Shown: positions 1 through 7,329 of the stretch, one piece after another
How the letters are laid out: each line of letters starts with the position of its first letter
Numbering within the stretch: position 1 is the first letter of the stretch
Assembly (NCBI GenBank): GCA_003990745.1
Contig: RBNI01006018.1
Location: 1 to 11,841, forward strand
Length of the DNA: 11,841 nucleotides
Source: Jimgerdemannia flammicorona
Lineage: Eukaryota; Mucoromycota; Endogonomycetes; Endogonales; Endogonaceae
Direction: 5' to 3'
Notes under the pieces: model-generated
What the model saw: the letters and a program-made list of their open reading frames with translations, nothing else
What the model was told of the DNA's origin: nothing
Database searches by the model: none
Position numbers and translations under genes: made by a program

Positions 1-70
1 CCCCCTCACTCTCTCTTGATGAAAGACTACTTTGTTATTTACCATCGCCACCTGCCCACTACTCTGCTCA

Positions 71-883
71 CAGATCCCTTCCACTAGATGATGACGTCAC
101 CCACCCTAGAGACCCCAACCAATCCACTATCTGGTCAACAGATCTTTCATCAACCTCTCTCATCTTAACAACTTCTCCTGTATATCTATCTGCCACTCCT
201 CCTCAAAAACAAAGAGTCAATGTCCAGCTAGCCCTACCTATACAGTTAAAATCCACCCTATAGTGAGCTATCTATTGCCTACACCACCTACTAACTGAGA
301 TTTCAAAATCCTCCCAGTGATCTCTCTCTCTATCCAGCTGCCTCTCTACACCCAACTGGACCCCAACTGCTATCCAAAAGTCCCCCAGAATCTTGTACTC
401 TCTCAGCCAATGTTCTGGTATCTGTATCAATTCTCCAACTTGCCCTATATTATAACACTCCTTATAATCTAAACAACCACCATCTACCAGATGTCTAGCA
501 TAGAAATTCAACATGATATTTCTCTGCAATATCTATCACCATACTATCCAGAACTTGGGAGAAAGCCACTTCTGCACTTCAGCACTCCATGCCCAGACTC
601 TTGCCCAGTCCCACTCCTTACCAATCCTCACTACCTGCCAACTACTTGGCCATAGATCCTGACCAAGTCCCTGCTGATATTCTACTCCTTCACTAATGTC
701 AAACTCAGCAAGTGGAACCCTCCACAGTGATGGCTATCTCTCCTCCCATCCTGACTCATCTGAAAAGCAGTCACTTATATCAGAACTATACTTACTAGGA
801 AGCTTACCAAAGCTCAGAGGGCTCCACCACAGGTACCAGAGACCTGCAGATAACCTATACTGACACTTGATACTGAAGGTTGG
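71..883 (-). pseudogene. Decayed minus-strand reading frame of unknown family
   Basis: Read on the minus strand, one frame stays largely open from 883 down to 71, about 270 codons, with in-frame stops only at 734-736, 533-538 (two adjacent), 272-274 and 203-205. More stops follow at 68-70 and 59-61. The longest open piece is 272-529. The encoded residues are tryptophan-rich and charged, with segments such as SFGKLPSKYSSD near 800 and WDWARVWAW near 600. No domain is recognised and there is no credible start codon. The upstream part (codons right of about 655) lies in the dispersed repeat, and the second repeat copy (minus strand of 1388-1564) encodes a recognisably similar peptide, SFGKLPSKYSS, which supports former coding. 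It could be a remnant of another transposon's protein. That it is a coding remnant is inference; it could be chance openness in CpG-depleted DNA. Confidence 0.4.
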
Positions 884-1181
884 CTAACTCTATATACAGC
901 CCATGATGTATCAGATGACACCTTATTGATGATAACAAAAGAAAGAAAGTACTATACTAAAATGAGTATACTCCAGATATAGCCAAAGGTACCAGGAAGT
1001 AGAGAAGATACTGATCTGATACTGATAAAGAGGCAACTCATCACCATTGTCTCTCTACTACTGCCCTATAATAGGTACAGTAAATTAATCTGAGGTAGAG
1101 AAGATATAAGTTATAGAAAGTAGACTTAAAAGATTATCTACCAAATCTTATAACTAATAAGAGAGTGGAGAAAGAGCTGAA
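655..1181. repeat. Dispersed repeat, uninterrupted copy
   Basis: This stretch aligns by eye with two separated segments, about 1388-1564 and 10367-10730, that lie on either side of the LTR retrotransposon. Shared stretches include AAGCTT.CCAAAGCTCAGAGG (near 800 and 1530), TAATGATAACAAAAGAAA-like sequence (near 930 and 10465), CTGATACT.ATAAAGAGG (near 1017 and 10562) and AGATTATCTACCAAA (near 1132 and 10677). The site GTAC at 833-836 corresponds to the target site duplicated by the retrotransposon. The family is unknown. I see no terminal inverted repeats, and the ends are approximate because similarity fades gradually. Confidence 0.75.
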
Positions 1182-1387
1182 GTTTACAGATCTCAATTAT
1201 ATTATTATATCAGCTCTCAGTTCCAGTTAAGTGTAGCCAAGACATCTGATCTGGGTAGCCTCAGACCCCCTGACTACTTCCAATAACTAGAGCTCAACTT
1301 CACATATTACCAAAGTAGCCAAGAGTGATATCTACTACTTAACTACTCTGCAACAATCAGAAGACTCTACTGATACAGCACCTGCCC
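1182..1387. other. Unassigned spacer between repeat copies
   Basis: About 200 bases without a convincing gene or signal. The minus strand has only short open pieces. The left part of the second repeat copy may extend weakly into it, since codons near 1330-1400 on the minus strand resemble those near 600-670. I see nothing else in it. Confidence 0.4.
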
Positions 1388-1564
1388 AAGTTCTGATGAT
1401 CACCCCCAGCCTGGTATTCTACTGGTTTACTATTATTGCTCTTCTTCCTATCTATAATAGTTATCTCTCCTGCCATCCTGACTTTATCCAAAAAACAGTC
1501 ATCTATACTAGAACTATACTTGCTGGGAAGCTTGCCAAAGCTCAGAGGGCCCCACTATAGGTAC
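1388..1564. repeat. Dispersed repeat, second copy, left part
   Basis: Matches about 655-836 of the uninterrupted copy and stops exactly at the 5' LTR. The other half resumes right after the 3' LTR at 10367. Most differences from the intact copy are transitions plus a few indels, including a one-base indel near 1480 that shifts the minus-strand frame. This copy is therefore the older host of the nested retrotransposon. Confidence 0.75.
1561..1564. repeat. Target site duplication GTAC, left
   Basis: GTAC sits directly before the TGTAAC start of the 5' LTR and again directly after the TGACA end of the 3' LTR at 10367-10370. The uninterrupted repeat copy has a single GTAC at the matching place (833-836), so a 4-bp duplication is supported directly from this window. 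Four to six bp is usual for LTR element integrases. Confidence 0.85.
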
Positions 1565-1719
1565 TGTAACAGTGACCTCAGAATAATGACATCAGTACAG
1601 GAGACAGCCTTTCCTTGCAAGCCACCAGATTGGAGCACAAGAAGATCATACAGCATACGAGATGAGCAATGATGACCAACTGTAAGTCATTGTGACCACA
1701 GTACAAGCATCCTGAAGAA

Positions 1720-1726
1720 TATAAAA
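1720..1726 (+). promoter_or_regulatory. TATA box upstream of the LTR reading frame
   Basis: TATAAAA lies 87 bases before the ATG at 1807. The same motif and spacing are kept in the 3' LTR (8996 to 9083), within a stretch that is otherwise variable between the LTRs. It would drive a short transcript covering the LTR reading frame and ending at the AATAAA at 2865, or a long genomic transcript. Its function is inferred from sequence only. Confidence 0.55.
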
Positions 1727-1806
1727 GAAGGATCAAGGAACCACAGCAGCAGCAACCAACAAGAACCACCAATCCCAAAATAGCTGAAAGACTTACCACA
1801 AATGAA

Positions 1807-2598
1807 ATGCCTACTGCCTGCCAAACCTCAAGGTCAAGGAATCACCAAGGTATCTCAGTTGAGGAAAGGATGTTCCAAGACATCAGAAGAGCCATGAGGA
1901 CCTGCTCAAGAAGAACTCCTAGTATCAACCTGGGTACTGCAGATTCCTATCACTTTATCCTCTACTACCATGAAATGGAAACAAGGATCACCATTGCTAC
2001 CAAATACCTCCAAATGTGGCAGGAGTACAAAATAGGAAACCTTCTCTGCCGGGAGTTCCCACAGGCCAGCACTCAAGAGCTACAAGATGCCACTCCTATG
2101 GATATATGTGAAACAAGGACAGCAAAGAAGATCTATCAGATCTTCAGGCATGCACCATGGTCAATCCCCAACTTGGAGTATGTTAGAGTCTCAGATTTCA
2201 GAGATCTATCATCCCACCATATCAATACACTAGAAGCCAGGGTGGCTACTGAAGCCCAGTCCACTATCACCCTCAATAGTGATGAAGTAGAAGACTTCTG
2301 GCACCCCATCCTCCAAGACAACTCAGACCAATTCCTGTAAGGATTGATCTCAGTATTCCAAGGCCCAAGCATCTGAGTTAGATCTCCCCAAGATCCCACA
2401 TTTGTCCCCTATTTTGTGGAAGAGAACCTCATAGACTGGAGAGTCCCAGACCTCCTTCCCACCACTGAATATGATGATGTCATCCTATGCAACTTTGACA
2501 TATGTGAAATGTGCAACCTACATGATGAGTTCATGGATCTCATCTCCTTCAGTGATGATGAGGATGAAGCCCCCATGGTCCTGAACTTTCTGCTCTAA
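1807..2598 (+). pseudogene. LTR-encoded protein of unknown function, 5' LTR copy, broken
   Basis: One frame from ATG 1807 to the TAA at 2596-2598, 263 codons, interrupted by TAA at 2338-2340 and TGA at 2374-2376. The 3' LTR has CAA and TGG at these two places, so both are single transitions in this copy. The predicted protein is hydrophilic. It has a basic N-terminal part (residues 1-40), a middle part rich in aromatic and acidic residues (motifs MWQEYKIGNLL near residue 67 and KKIYQIFRHAPWSIPNLEY near 105), and a strongly acidic tail (FSDDEDEAP near 248) ending in hydrophobic LNFLL. There is no signal peptide, membrane segment or zinc motif. It sits entirely within the LTR, after a TATA box and before a tandem array and poly(A) signal. 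I recognise no family. It might be an accessory or regulatory protein, or a captured host fragment. Confidence 0.65.
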
Positions 2599-2608
2599 GT
2601 TCTTTATT

Positions 2609-2744
2609 ACACTGAATAATTCCAGCATCAGTATTTTGATGTAACATCAGATAATACCAGCACTGGCATTCTGAGGTAATGCGAAATTGTTCCAGCACCA
2701 GTATTCTGATATAATACTGAATTATACCAGCATCCTGAACCTGT
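2609..2744 (+). repeat. 35-bp tandem repeats, four copies, 5' LTR
   Basis: The motif CCAGCA recurs at 2622, 2657, 2692 and 2727, exactly 35 bases apart each time. Unit consensus is roughly CCAGCAYYRGTATTCTGAT followed by GTAAYACTGAATAAT. The units contain a small dyad, clearest in the third (CAGTATT then AATACTG, seven-base loop, about 2699-2719). The array lies between the LTR reading frame's stop and the second TATA box, so it would be in the 3' untranslated part of a short LTR transcript or in the U3 of the genomic promoter. Possible roles are enhancer units or RNA hairpins (inference). Confidence 0.85.
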
Positions 2745-2837
2745 ACAACCATCAGTGCCGACTCTGGAACTTAGTAGTTTTAGTTATTGGAATTTATATT
2801 TAGCTTTATATCTTAGCAACCATTAAATTATATTCTG

Positions 2838-2870
2838 TATAAATATCTCTCTTATTTCCTCTGAAATAAA
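2838..2870 (+). promoter_or_regulatory. Second TATA box and polyadenylation signal in the 5' LTR (U3/R boundary candidate)
   Basis: TATAAATA at 2838-2845 and AATAAA at 2865-2870, 27 bases from start to start. The same pair and spacing occur in the 3' LTR (10129 and 10156) and in an unrelated LTR-like stretch (11309 and 11336). A TATA box just upstream of the R region, with the poly(A) signal just inside R, is the standard LTR arrangement, so the genomic RNA probably starts about 25-35 bases after 2838 (inference). Confidence 0.65.
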
Positions 2871-3078
2871 GTCAGTTCTGGTTTCACTTACACACACTTC
2901 CTTGCAAGCAATCTAAGAGATAATAAGACAGTTAAAGATAAGAAGTTTAAGGACTATAAGACCTTGGGAAGGCACTCCAATAAGAACTTGCTTATAACAA
3001 ACTTGAGTTAGTCTAAGAGATACACCTTGTAGAGAATCTGGTATATTTGAAGGACTCAGTGACCACTACATGACAACT

Positions 3079-3092
3079 TGGTGCCCATTGGC
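3079..3092 (+). other. Primer binding site candidate
   Basis: TGGTGCCCATTGGC begins three bases after the LTR end (ACT lies between). TGG is complementary to the universal tRNA 3' CCA, and the position is right for minus-strand DNA priming. I cannot say which tRNA matches the remaining bases. Confidence 0.55.
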
Positions 3093-3103
3093 TGGTGATT
3101 CAA

Positions 3104-4630
3104 GATGAATCCCTCACTTTCAAGCTGAAAAACGAACAACCCCCACAACAACTACCCTGACTACAAGAGTCACCCCTGCAAGAATTCAAGATAAGATAGA
3201 AATGTGCCCCCTCCACATTCTATGGATATACTACTGAAAAGTCAATCCTGACCTTCATTTAAGACTTTGAACAATTCGCCACCATACAAGCCCTTGGTGT
3301 GGATGCTCAATTGGCCCTTCTACCAGTCAGCCTCAGAGGACCTGCCAGAGATAAGTTCAATGCAGCCACCATTGCTGATGCTGGTGCAGCCAAACTTGCC
3401 AACATGAAGACCTTTCTCAGAACAACATACTATACTGAAGAGATCAAGCAAGCTCTCAAGGATCAACTCAATACTATCTGCCAGAGACTTAGTGAAGATC
3501 CCAACTCATTCTATATCCGAATCTACCATCAGATTGTCTTGGCTGGCTATGATGACCACCTCAAAGAACAAATAGCAGATTCAACCTTCCTCAAAAGAGT
3601 TTACCCTGAAATTGCCCTAGCAATCCAGTCTACTCCATAATAAAGGATGGAGTCCAAGTGACTATAAAAAAAAAAAAAAAAAAAAAAAAATCCAGTCTAC
3701 TCTAGCTGCACTGACTCTTGATCAGAAAGTAGTCTTTGCACAGAGATATTGGACTGCCAGACACTCTGCTGAACACTCAATAGAGAAAATAACTGGCATT
3801 AAGATGGAGCCATCAAAGTCAACTAGTATCATACTTGTCACAGTTGTAAACAGACAACCAACCCCACCTACTCCCAAGACAGCCAAAGCTGACCCAGTGG
3901 AGGAACTCGCCAAGCAGTTCACTGAGATGACTGCACACCTTGGTGATATTGTTAGAGAAGTCTGAAGCACCAACAGGAGACCAGTGCAGAGATATTTGCA
4001 GCTGCTACAGAAGAATGCAATATCACATGCTTCAGATATAGAGAAGAAGGCCACTATGCAAAGAATTGCATAACTGAAATAAGATGCAAAGCCCAACCAA
4101 GCAATGCTAGCAGAACTAGAGAACAAACCAATGCAGTAGTCATTGAGGAGATTGGTGACACTGATGATGAAGAATACTATGAGGAGCTTAAATTCTACCC
4201 TACTACTGAAGGTACCAGAACCTGGTCCAAGCCCTATGACAAGAAGAGCAACAGCAAGCCAGTTGGAAGACCAAAGAAGACCCCAGCTGTCACTATTCAA
4301 AAAAAGACCCAACTCAAGGAGATTGATCAAGATATGGAGTTAGATGAAGCTGCCTGCCAAATCATTAAAGGTACTACTCCAGTCTCAGGAGAAAGTGAAA
4401 GCAAGAAGGAATAGAAGCTGTGAAAGACCAAGATCTACTAGTATGATATCTACAAGGACCTCAAGGAACAGAAGGTCAATGCTACTTTTGGACAGCTAGC
4501 CAAAGTCCCTGCCTTCAGACAGCAGTTGAGAGTAGGACTTACAACTACTGCTAAGAATCAAGAGTACAAGATTGTAGAAGCTTACAATGCACAGGAAGAA
4601 TCTGAGAACTCAGGTGAAGAATCTGAAGAC
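3104..4630 (+). pseudogene. gag: Gag, broken by stops, an insertion and a frameshift
   Basis: Structural protein that packages the element RNA. The frame holds a retrotransposon-gag-like core: STFYGYTTEK near 3212, then DFEQFATIQALG near 3263, then LPVSLRGPARDKF near 3321, matching the family's F-x-G ... FE/F ... L-x-G-x-A-R pattern. After the core comes a lysine/glutamate-rich region and a zinc knuckle at about 4016-4069. The first half is in frame 2 with stops at 3158, 3197 and 3260. A poly(A)-tailed insert at 3636-3688 breaks it, and the frame resumes from the duplicated target near 3690. A one-base loss near 3962 (TGA at 3963) then shifts it back to frame 2. In the knuckle, C-F-R-Y replaces the usual C-x2-C, one G-to-A change (TGT to TAT), so a zinc ligand is lost. 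Further stops at 4412, 4421 and 4439. No ATG is found in frame at the start, so the start is unknown. Confidence 0.85.
3636..3690 (+). mobile_element. Short retroposed poly(A)-tailed insert inside gag
   Basis: A 30-base body (3636-3665) carries AATAAA at 3639-3644 and is followed, 21 bases after that signal, by 25 A (3666-3690). A 14-bp direct repeat, AATCCAGTCTACTC, flanks it at 3622-3635 and 3689-3702. Removing the insert and one repeat copy rejoins the Gag frame (IQST then LAALTLDQK). This has all the marks of target-primed reverse transcription of the very 3' end of a polyadenylated RNA: 5' truncation, tail and target duplication. The source RNA is not identifiable from 30 bases. The A count may be affected by sequencing. 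Confidence 0.85.
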
Positions 4631-4633
4631 TAG

Positions 4634-5000
4634 TGCAAGACATCAGCCTATATCTCATATCAGATTGAAGACTGTATCTTTGATGCCATCATTGATACTG
4701 GTGCTGGAGAATGCCTCATGAGCAAGAAGGCAATTGACTGCCTAGACTGGGACATTGAAGAGTCCACCAAGATGGTCTATGTCACAGCAGATGGTACACA
4801 AGCTACCCCTCTTGGCAAAATCTGAGAAGTCCCCATCAAGATAGGAGGAGCTACCATCCCAGTAGATGTGATTGTTACAAGCACCACCAACTACAACATC
4901 CTCATTAACAACCAATAGCTTCACAAGGCCAAGGCCATCATTGACCTCAATGCCCAGAAGATGTAGATCAACTATAGAGGAAGAAAGGTATGAGTCTCTA
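4634..5000 (+). pseudogene. Retropepsin (aspartic protease) domain, broken by stops
   Basis: Would cut the Gag-Pol polyprotein. The frame 2 segment following the stop at 4631 reads FDAIIDTGAGECLMS, with the catalytic Asp-Thr-Gly at 4694-4702 intact. It then has the flap-like region VTADGTQATPLGKI and the later hydrophobic segment VDVIVTSTTNYNILINN (about 4865-4915), which aligns with the conserved ILG/NDWL end of Ty3/Gypsy proteases. In-frame stops at 4823, 4916, 4964 and 4991 fall where Arg/Trp/Gln would be expected, for example TAG at 4916 in place of Trp in the NDWL-like motif. It is in the same frame as the Gag knuckle and the dUTPase, so the ancestor probably had one Gag-Pro-dUTPase frame. 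Active only as a dimer in the family. Confidence 0.85.
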
Positions 5001-5344
5001 TCAATGTCCACAAAGGAGTTCTACCAGACATGGAGGAAGGAGATGAAGAGGATACAGAGGTCTTCATGCACTCAGTGAACAAGAACAAGAACAAGACACC
5101 CAAGCTCACAGATGAACAGTAGTACAACAAGATTATCGATGGGTATGTCCCTCAAGGAAGATACCCCCATGGTACTAGGATGCACTGCTCTGAACACCTG
5201 AATGACTGCTGGTCCTGTATCATTGAAGTCAGGAAAATCCACTAACAGAAATATGAGCAAGAAGCTGCTGAAGCAAAAAGGAAAGTCGAAGAAGATGACC
5301 AGCCCCCAGAGCTCCAAGCTGACAGTGACAATGAGGAGGAATAA
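5001..5344 (+). pseudogene. Linker between protease and dUTPase with Cys/His cluster and charged helix
   Basis: Continues frame 2 of the polyprotein, with stops at 5120, 5243 and 5342. It contains an acidic stretch (EEGDEEDTEVF near 5040), a Lys/Asn run near 5075, a Cys/His cluster at 5186-5218 spaced C-x2-H-x3-C-x2-C, and an alternating Glu/Lys/Ala segment (about 5250-5340) that could form a coiled coil. No known domain is recognised. The Cys/His cluster is compatible with zinc binding but may be chance. Confidence 0.55.
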
Positions 5345-5902
5345 GAATCAGACATCACCCTCAAGGTCAAGAAGTTTCACCCCAAAGGCAAGATCCCAGA
5401 ATACAAGACTGAAGGAACCATAGAAATGGACCTTGCCAGCATTCAAGATGCTACCCTCGAACCACAGACCACCACCCTACTTGGCACTGGAATTGGAGTT
5501 AAGCTGCCAGAGAACCACACCGGAATTATCAAGACCAGGAGCAGTCTGGCCAAAAGTGAAATCTCAGTTGAAGGAGGAGTAATTGACCCTGATTATACTG
5601 GTGAGATCTTCCTCATAGTCAGGAATCACAACCCCACCACCCCATTTGAAGTCAAGAAGTATGACAGGATTGGCCAGATGCTGATCCATGAAATCAAGAA
5701 GCCCAAGATCATAGAAGCCATCGAACTCATCAAGACCAAGAGAGAAGAACAAGGCTTTGGATCTACTGGAAGAGGAGCCTATGCCACCACCAAGATTACT
5801 GAACTTGAGCATAAGAAAGACAAGGACCAGAACAAGCATATATACCATTGGAGAAAACTTTCCCCTGGAGGAACAACTTCTCAAGATCCTGCACCAGAAT
5901 GA
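5345..5902 (+). CDS. dUTPase domain of the polyprotein, intact stretch
   Basis: dUTP pyrophosphatase domain, converting dUTP to dUMP and pyrophosphate and so keeping uracil out of cDNA. All five trimeric-dUTPase motifs are visible in order: MDLAS near 5426 (motif 1, Asp at 5429), KTRSSLAKS at 5531 (motif 2), GVIDPDYTGE at 5576-5605 with the catalytic Asp at 5585 and the stacking Tyr at 5594 (motif 3), KYDRIGQML near 5660 (motif 4) and QGFGSTG at 5750-5770 (motif 5). TGIGVKLPENHTG near 5486 also matches the family core. About 185 codons are stop-free, whereas flanking Pol has a stop every few dozen codons. It is preceded in the same frame by protease and linker. The start given is only the codon after the last stop; first ATG in this stretch is 5426. 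The real RT frame begins one base over, near 5830. In isolation it could not be a stand-alone gene without a promoter. Confidence 0.9.
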   Translation, partial: ESDITLKVKKFHPKGKIPEYKTEGTIEMDLASIQDATLEPQTTTLLGTGIGVKLPENHTGIIKTRSSLAKSEISVEGGVIDPDYTGEIFLIVRNHNPTTPFEVKKYDRIGQMLIHEIKKPKIIEAIELIKTKREEQGFGSTGRGAYATTKITELEHKKDKDQNKHIYHWRKLSPGGTTSQDPAPE

Positions 5903-7287
5903 AGGAGTACTTGCTATAGACTTCAGGGATATCTACAATCAAGAATCCAAGTACTATCATGAAGTTGACACTAGTGATACCAAGCCCATCTACCAGAAAG
6001 CCAGACCTATACCACCTGCCTACAGAGAGTGGCTGTAAGCAGAACTCAAGGAAATGGAAGAAGCCAGAATCATCAAGCAAGCTATCAGCCCCTGGGCTTC
6101 ACCCATTATTCTTGCCCTGAAGAAAGGAAGCAAGCCTGGAGAGTTTGTGCCAAGACTCTGCATTGACTACAGAAAGCTCAATGCTATTACTAAGAAGGAT
6201 AGGCAGCACTTGCCAAATATTCAAGAAATCCTTACCACTCTTGGAAGTGAAGCCAAATACTACACCATCTTAGATCTGTTCTCAGGCTTCCATCAGATCA
6301 ATCCCACTCAAGATGCCAGTGAGAAATCAGCCTTCATCACACCTGATGCCACCTATATCTACCTGCGAATGCCATTTGGAATGTGCAATGCCCCAGTAAG
6401 TTTTCAGTGAATAATGAACAGAGTCTTTAGCAACGAGATTGAAAAATGGCTCTGTCTATGTTGATGATGTGATCATCTTCAGCAACACAGTACAGGAACA
6501 TGTCAATCACATACAGCTAGCCCTCAAGAAGCTCAAGGAGTATGGCCTCTACATCAAGCCCAAGAAATGCAAGTTTGCAGCTCAGGAAATCACCTATCTA
6601 GGACACCTCATCAACCAGACTGGAATCCATACAGACCCCATGAAGATTGAGGCTATTGCAGCCTACCTGAGACCCAGGACAATTACAGAAGTCCATGCCT
6701 TCCTTAGACTGGCCAGCTACTACAGAAGATTCATCAAAGGATACTCCAACATTGCAGCACCTATCTACGAGCTACTGAAGAAGGAGACCAAATTTAAATG
6801 GACCAAGGAGTGCTAAGAAACCTTCAATGAACTCAAGACCAGATTGACCCAAGTACCTATCCTCAGAAGACCAGACTGGAACCTAGAATTCATTCTGCAG
6901 ACAGATGCAAGTACTATAGGACTTAGAGCAGTCCTAGCTCAGAAGAAAGATGGACATGAATATATCATCTCCTATGCAAGCTGAGGTACCCATGGAGCAG
7001 AACAGAACTATGAGTCATGTAAGCTTGAATACTTAGCAGTAGTCTGGGCAGTAGACAAGTTCCACTACTATCTAGCTGGGAAACACTTCACTATTCAAAC
7101 AGACCACTCCACTCTTACCTGGCTATTCCACACTCTGAACCCCAAAGGAATATATGCCAGATGGATCTACAGGCTGCAAGAGTATGACTGTACTGTCAAG
7201 CACCACTCAGGAAAGACCAATACCAATGCCAATGCACTCTCAAGGACACCCCGAAACACCCCCATCAAGACTATTCAATATGAATAA
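5835..7287 (+). pseudogene. pol: Reverse transcriptase and RNase H, broken by stops and a 2-base loss
   Basis: Copies the RNA into DNA and degrades the RNA strand. RT starts near 5835 in frame 0. It has SPWASPIILALKK (6087), RLCIDYRKLNAITKKDR (6153), TILDLFSGFHQI with the first catalytic Asp near 6273, FITPD, and LRMPFGMCNAP (6362). The catalytic YVDD at 6457-6468 is in frame 1. Near 6450 a CT repeat seems to have lost two bases. RT continues with KPKKCKFA, TYLGHLI and SYYRRFIKGYSNIA, then RNase H with TDAS (6901), KLEYLAVVWA (7023) and TDHSTLTWL (about 7099), so the Asp-Glu-Asp residues remain. It ends near NALSR (about 7226-7240). Stops: TAA 6036, TGA 6408, TAA 6814, TGA 6982, mostly CAA or CGA changed by C-to-T. 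The terminal TAA 7285-7287 precedes a frame change into integrase. Confidence 0.95.
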
Positions 7288-7329
7288 GGAGCTATACTAT
7301 GGATTAATCAGCTACCTTGGGCAGTGAAA

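Larger units (their letters stand above)
1565..3075 (+). repeat. 5' long terminal repeat
   Basis: Starts TGTAAC and ends TGACA, with GTAC immediately before it. It matches 8841-10366 over its whole length. The 15-bp size difference is accounted for by one indel near 2477 (9759-9773 in the 3' copy). Unusually long for an LTR because it contains a reading frame of about 263 codons (1807-2598), a TATA box upstream of it (1720), a 35-bp tandem array (2609-2744), and a second TATA box with AATAAA (2838-2870). Differences from the 3' LTR are overwhelmingly transitions. Confidence 0.95.

Noticed and set aside
1436..1672. Plus-strand open frame crossing into the 5' LTR
   Set aside because: It spans the insertion junction at 1565, so it cannot be an ancient gene, and it resembles nothing.
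2136..2399. Minus-strand 87-codon frame present in both LTRs (also 9412-9675)
   Set aside because: Lies opposite the plus-strand LTR frame; its conservation follows from that of the LTR.
2609..2744. CRISPR-like array
   Set aside because: The units are contiguous 35-bp tandem repeats without unique spacers, in a eukaryotic LTR.
3079..3092. Assignment of the primer site to a specific tRNA
   Set aside because: Beyond TGG, the matching tRNA cannot be decided without the host tRNA set.
3666..3690. Poly(A) run as a sequencing or gap artefact
   Set aside because: The flanking 14-bp duplication and correctly spaced AATAAA make a real retroposed tail much more likely, though exact length is uncertain.
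3722..4330. Minus-strand open frame of 202 codons over gag
   Set aside because: It is antisense to the recognisable Gag region, with hydrophobic composition caused by reading Lys/Glu-rich codons backwards. No promoter or family match.
5564..6080. Minus-strand frames over dUTPase and RT
   Set aside because: Shadows of the clear plus-strand domains.
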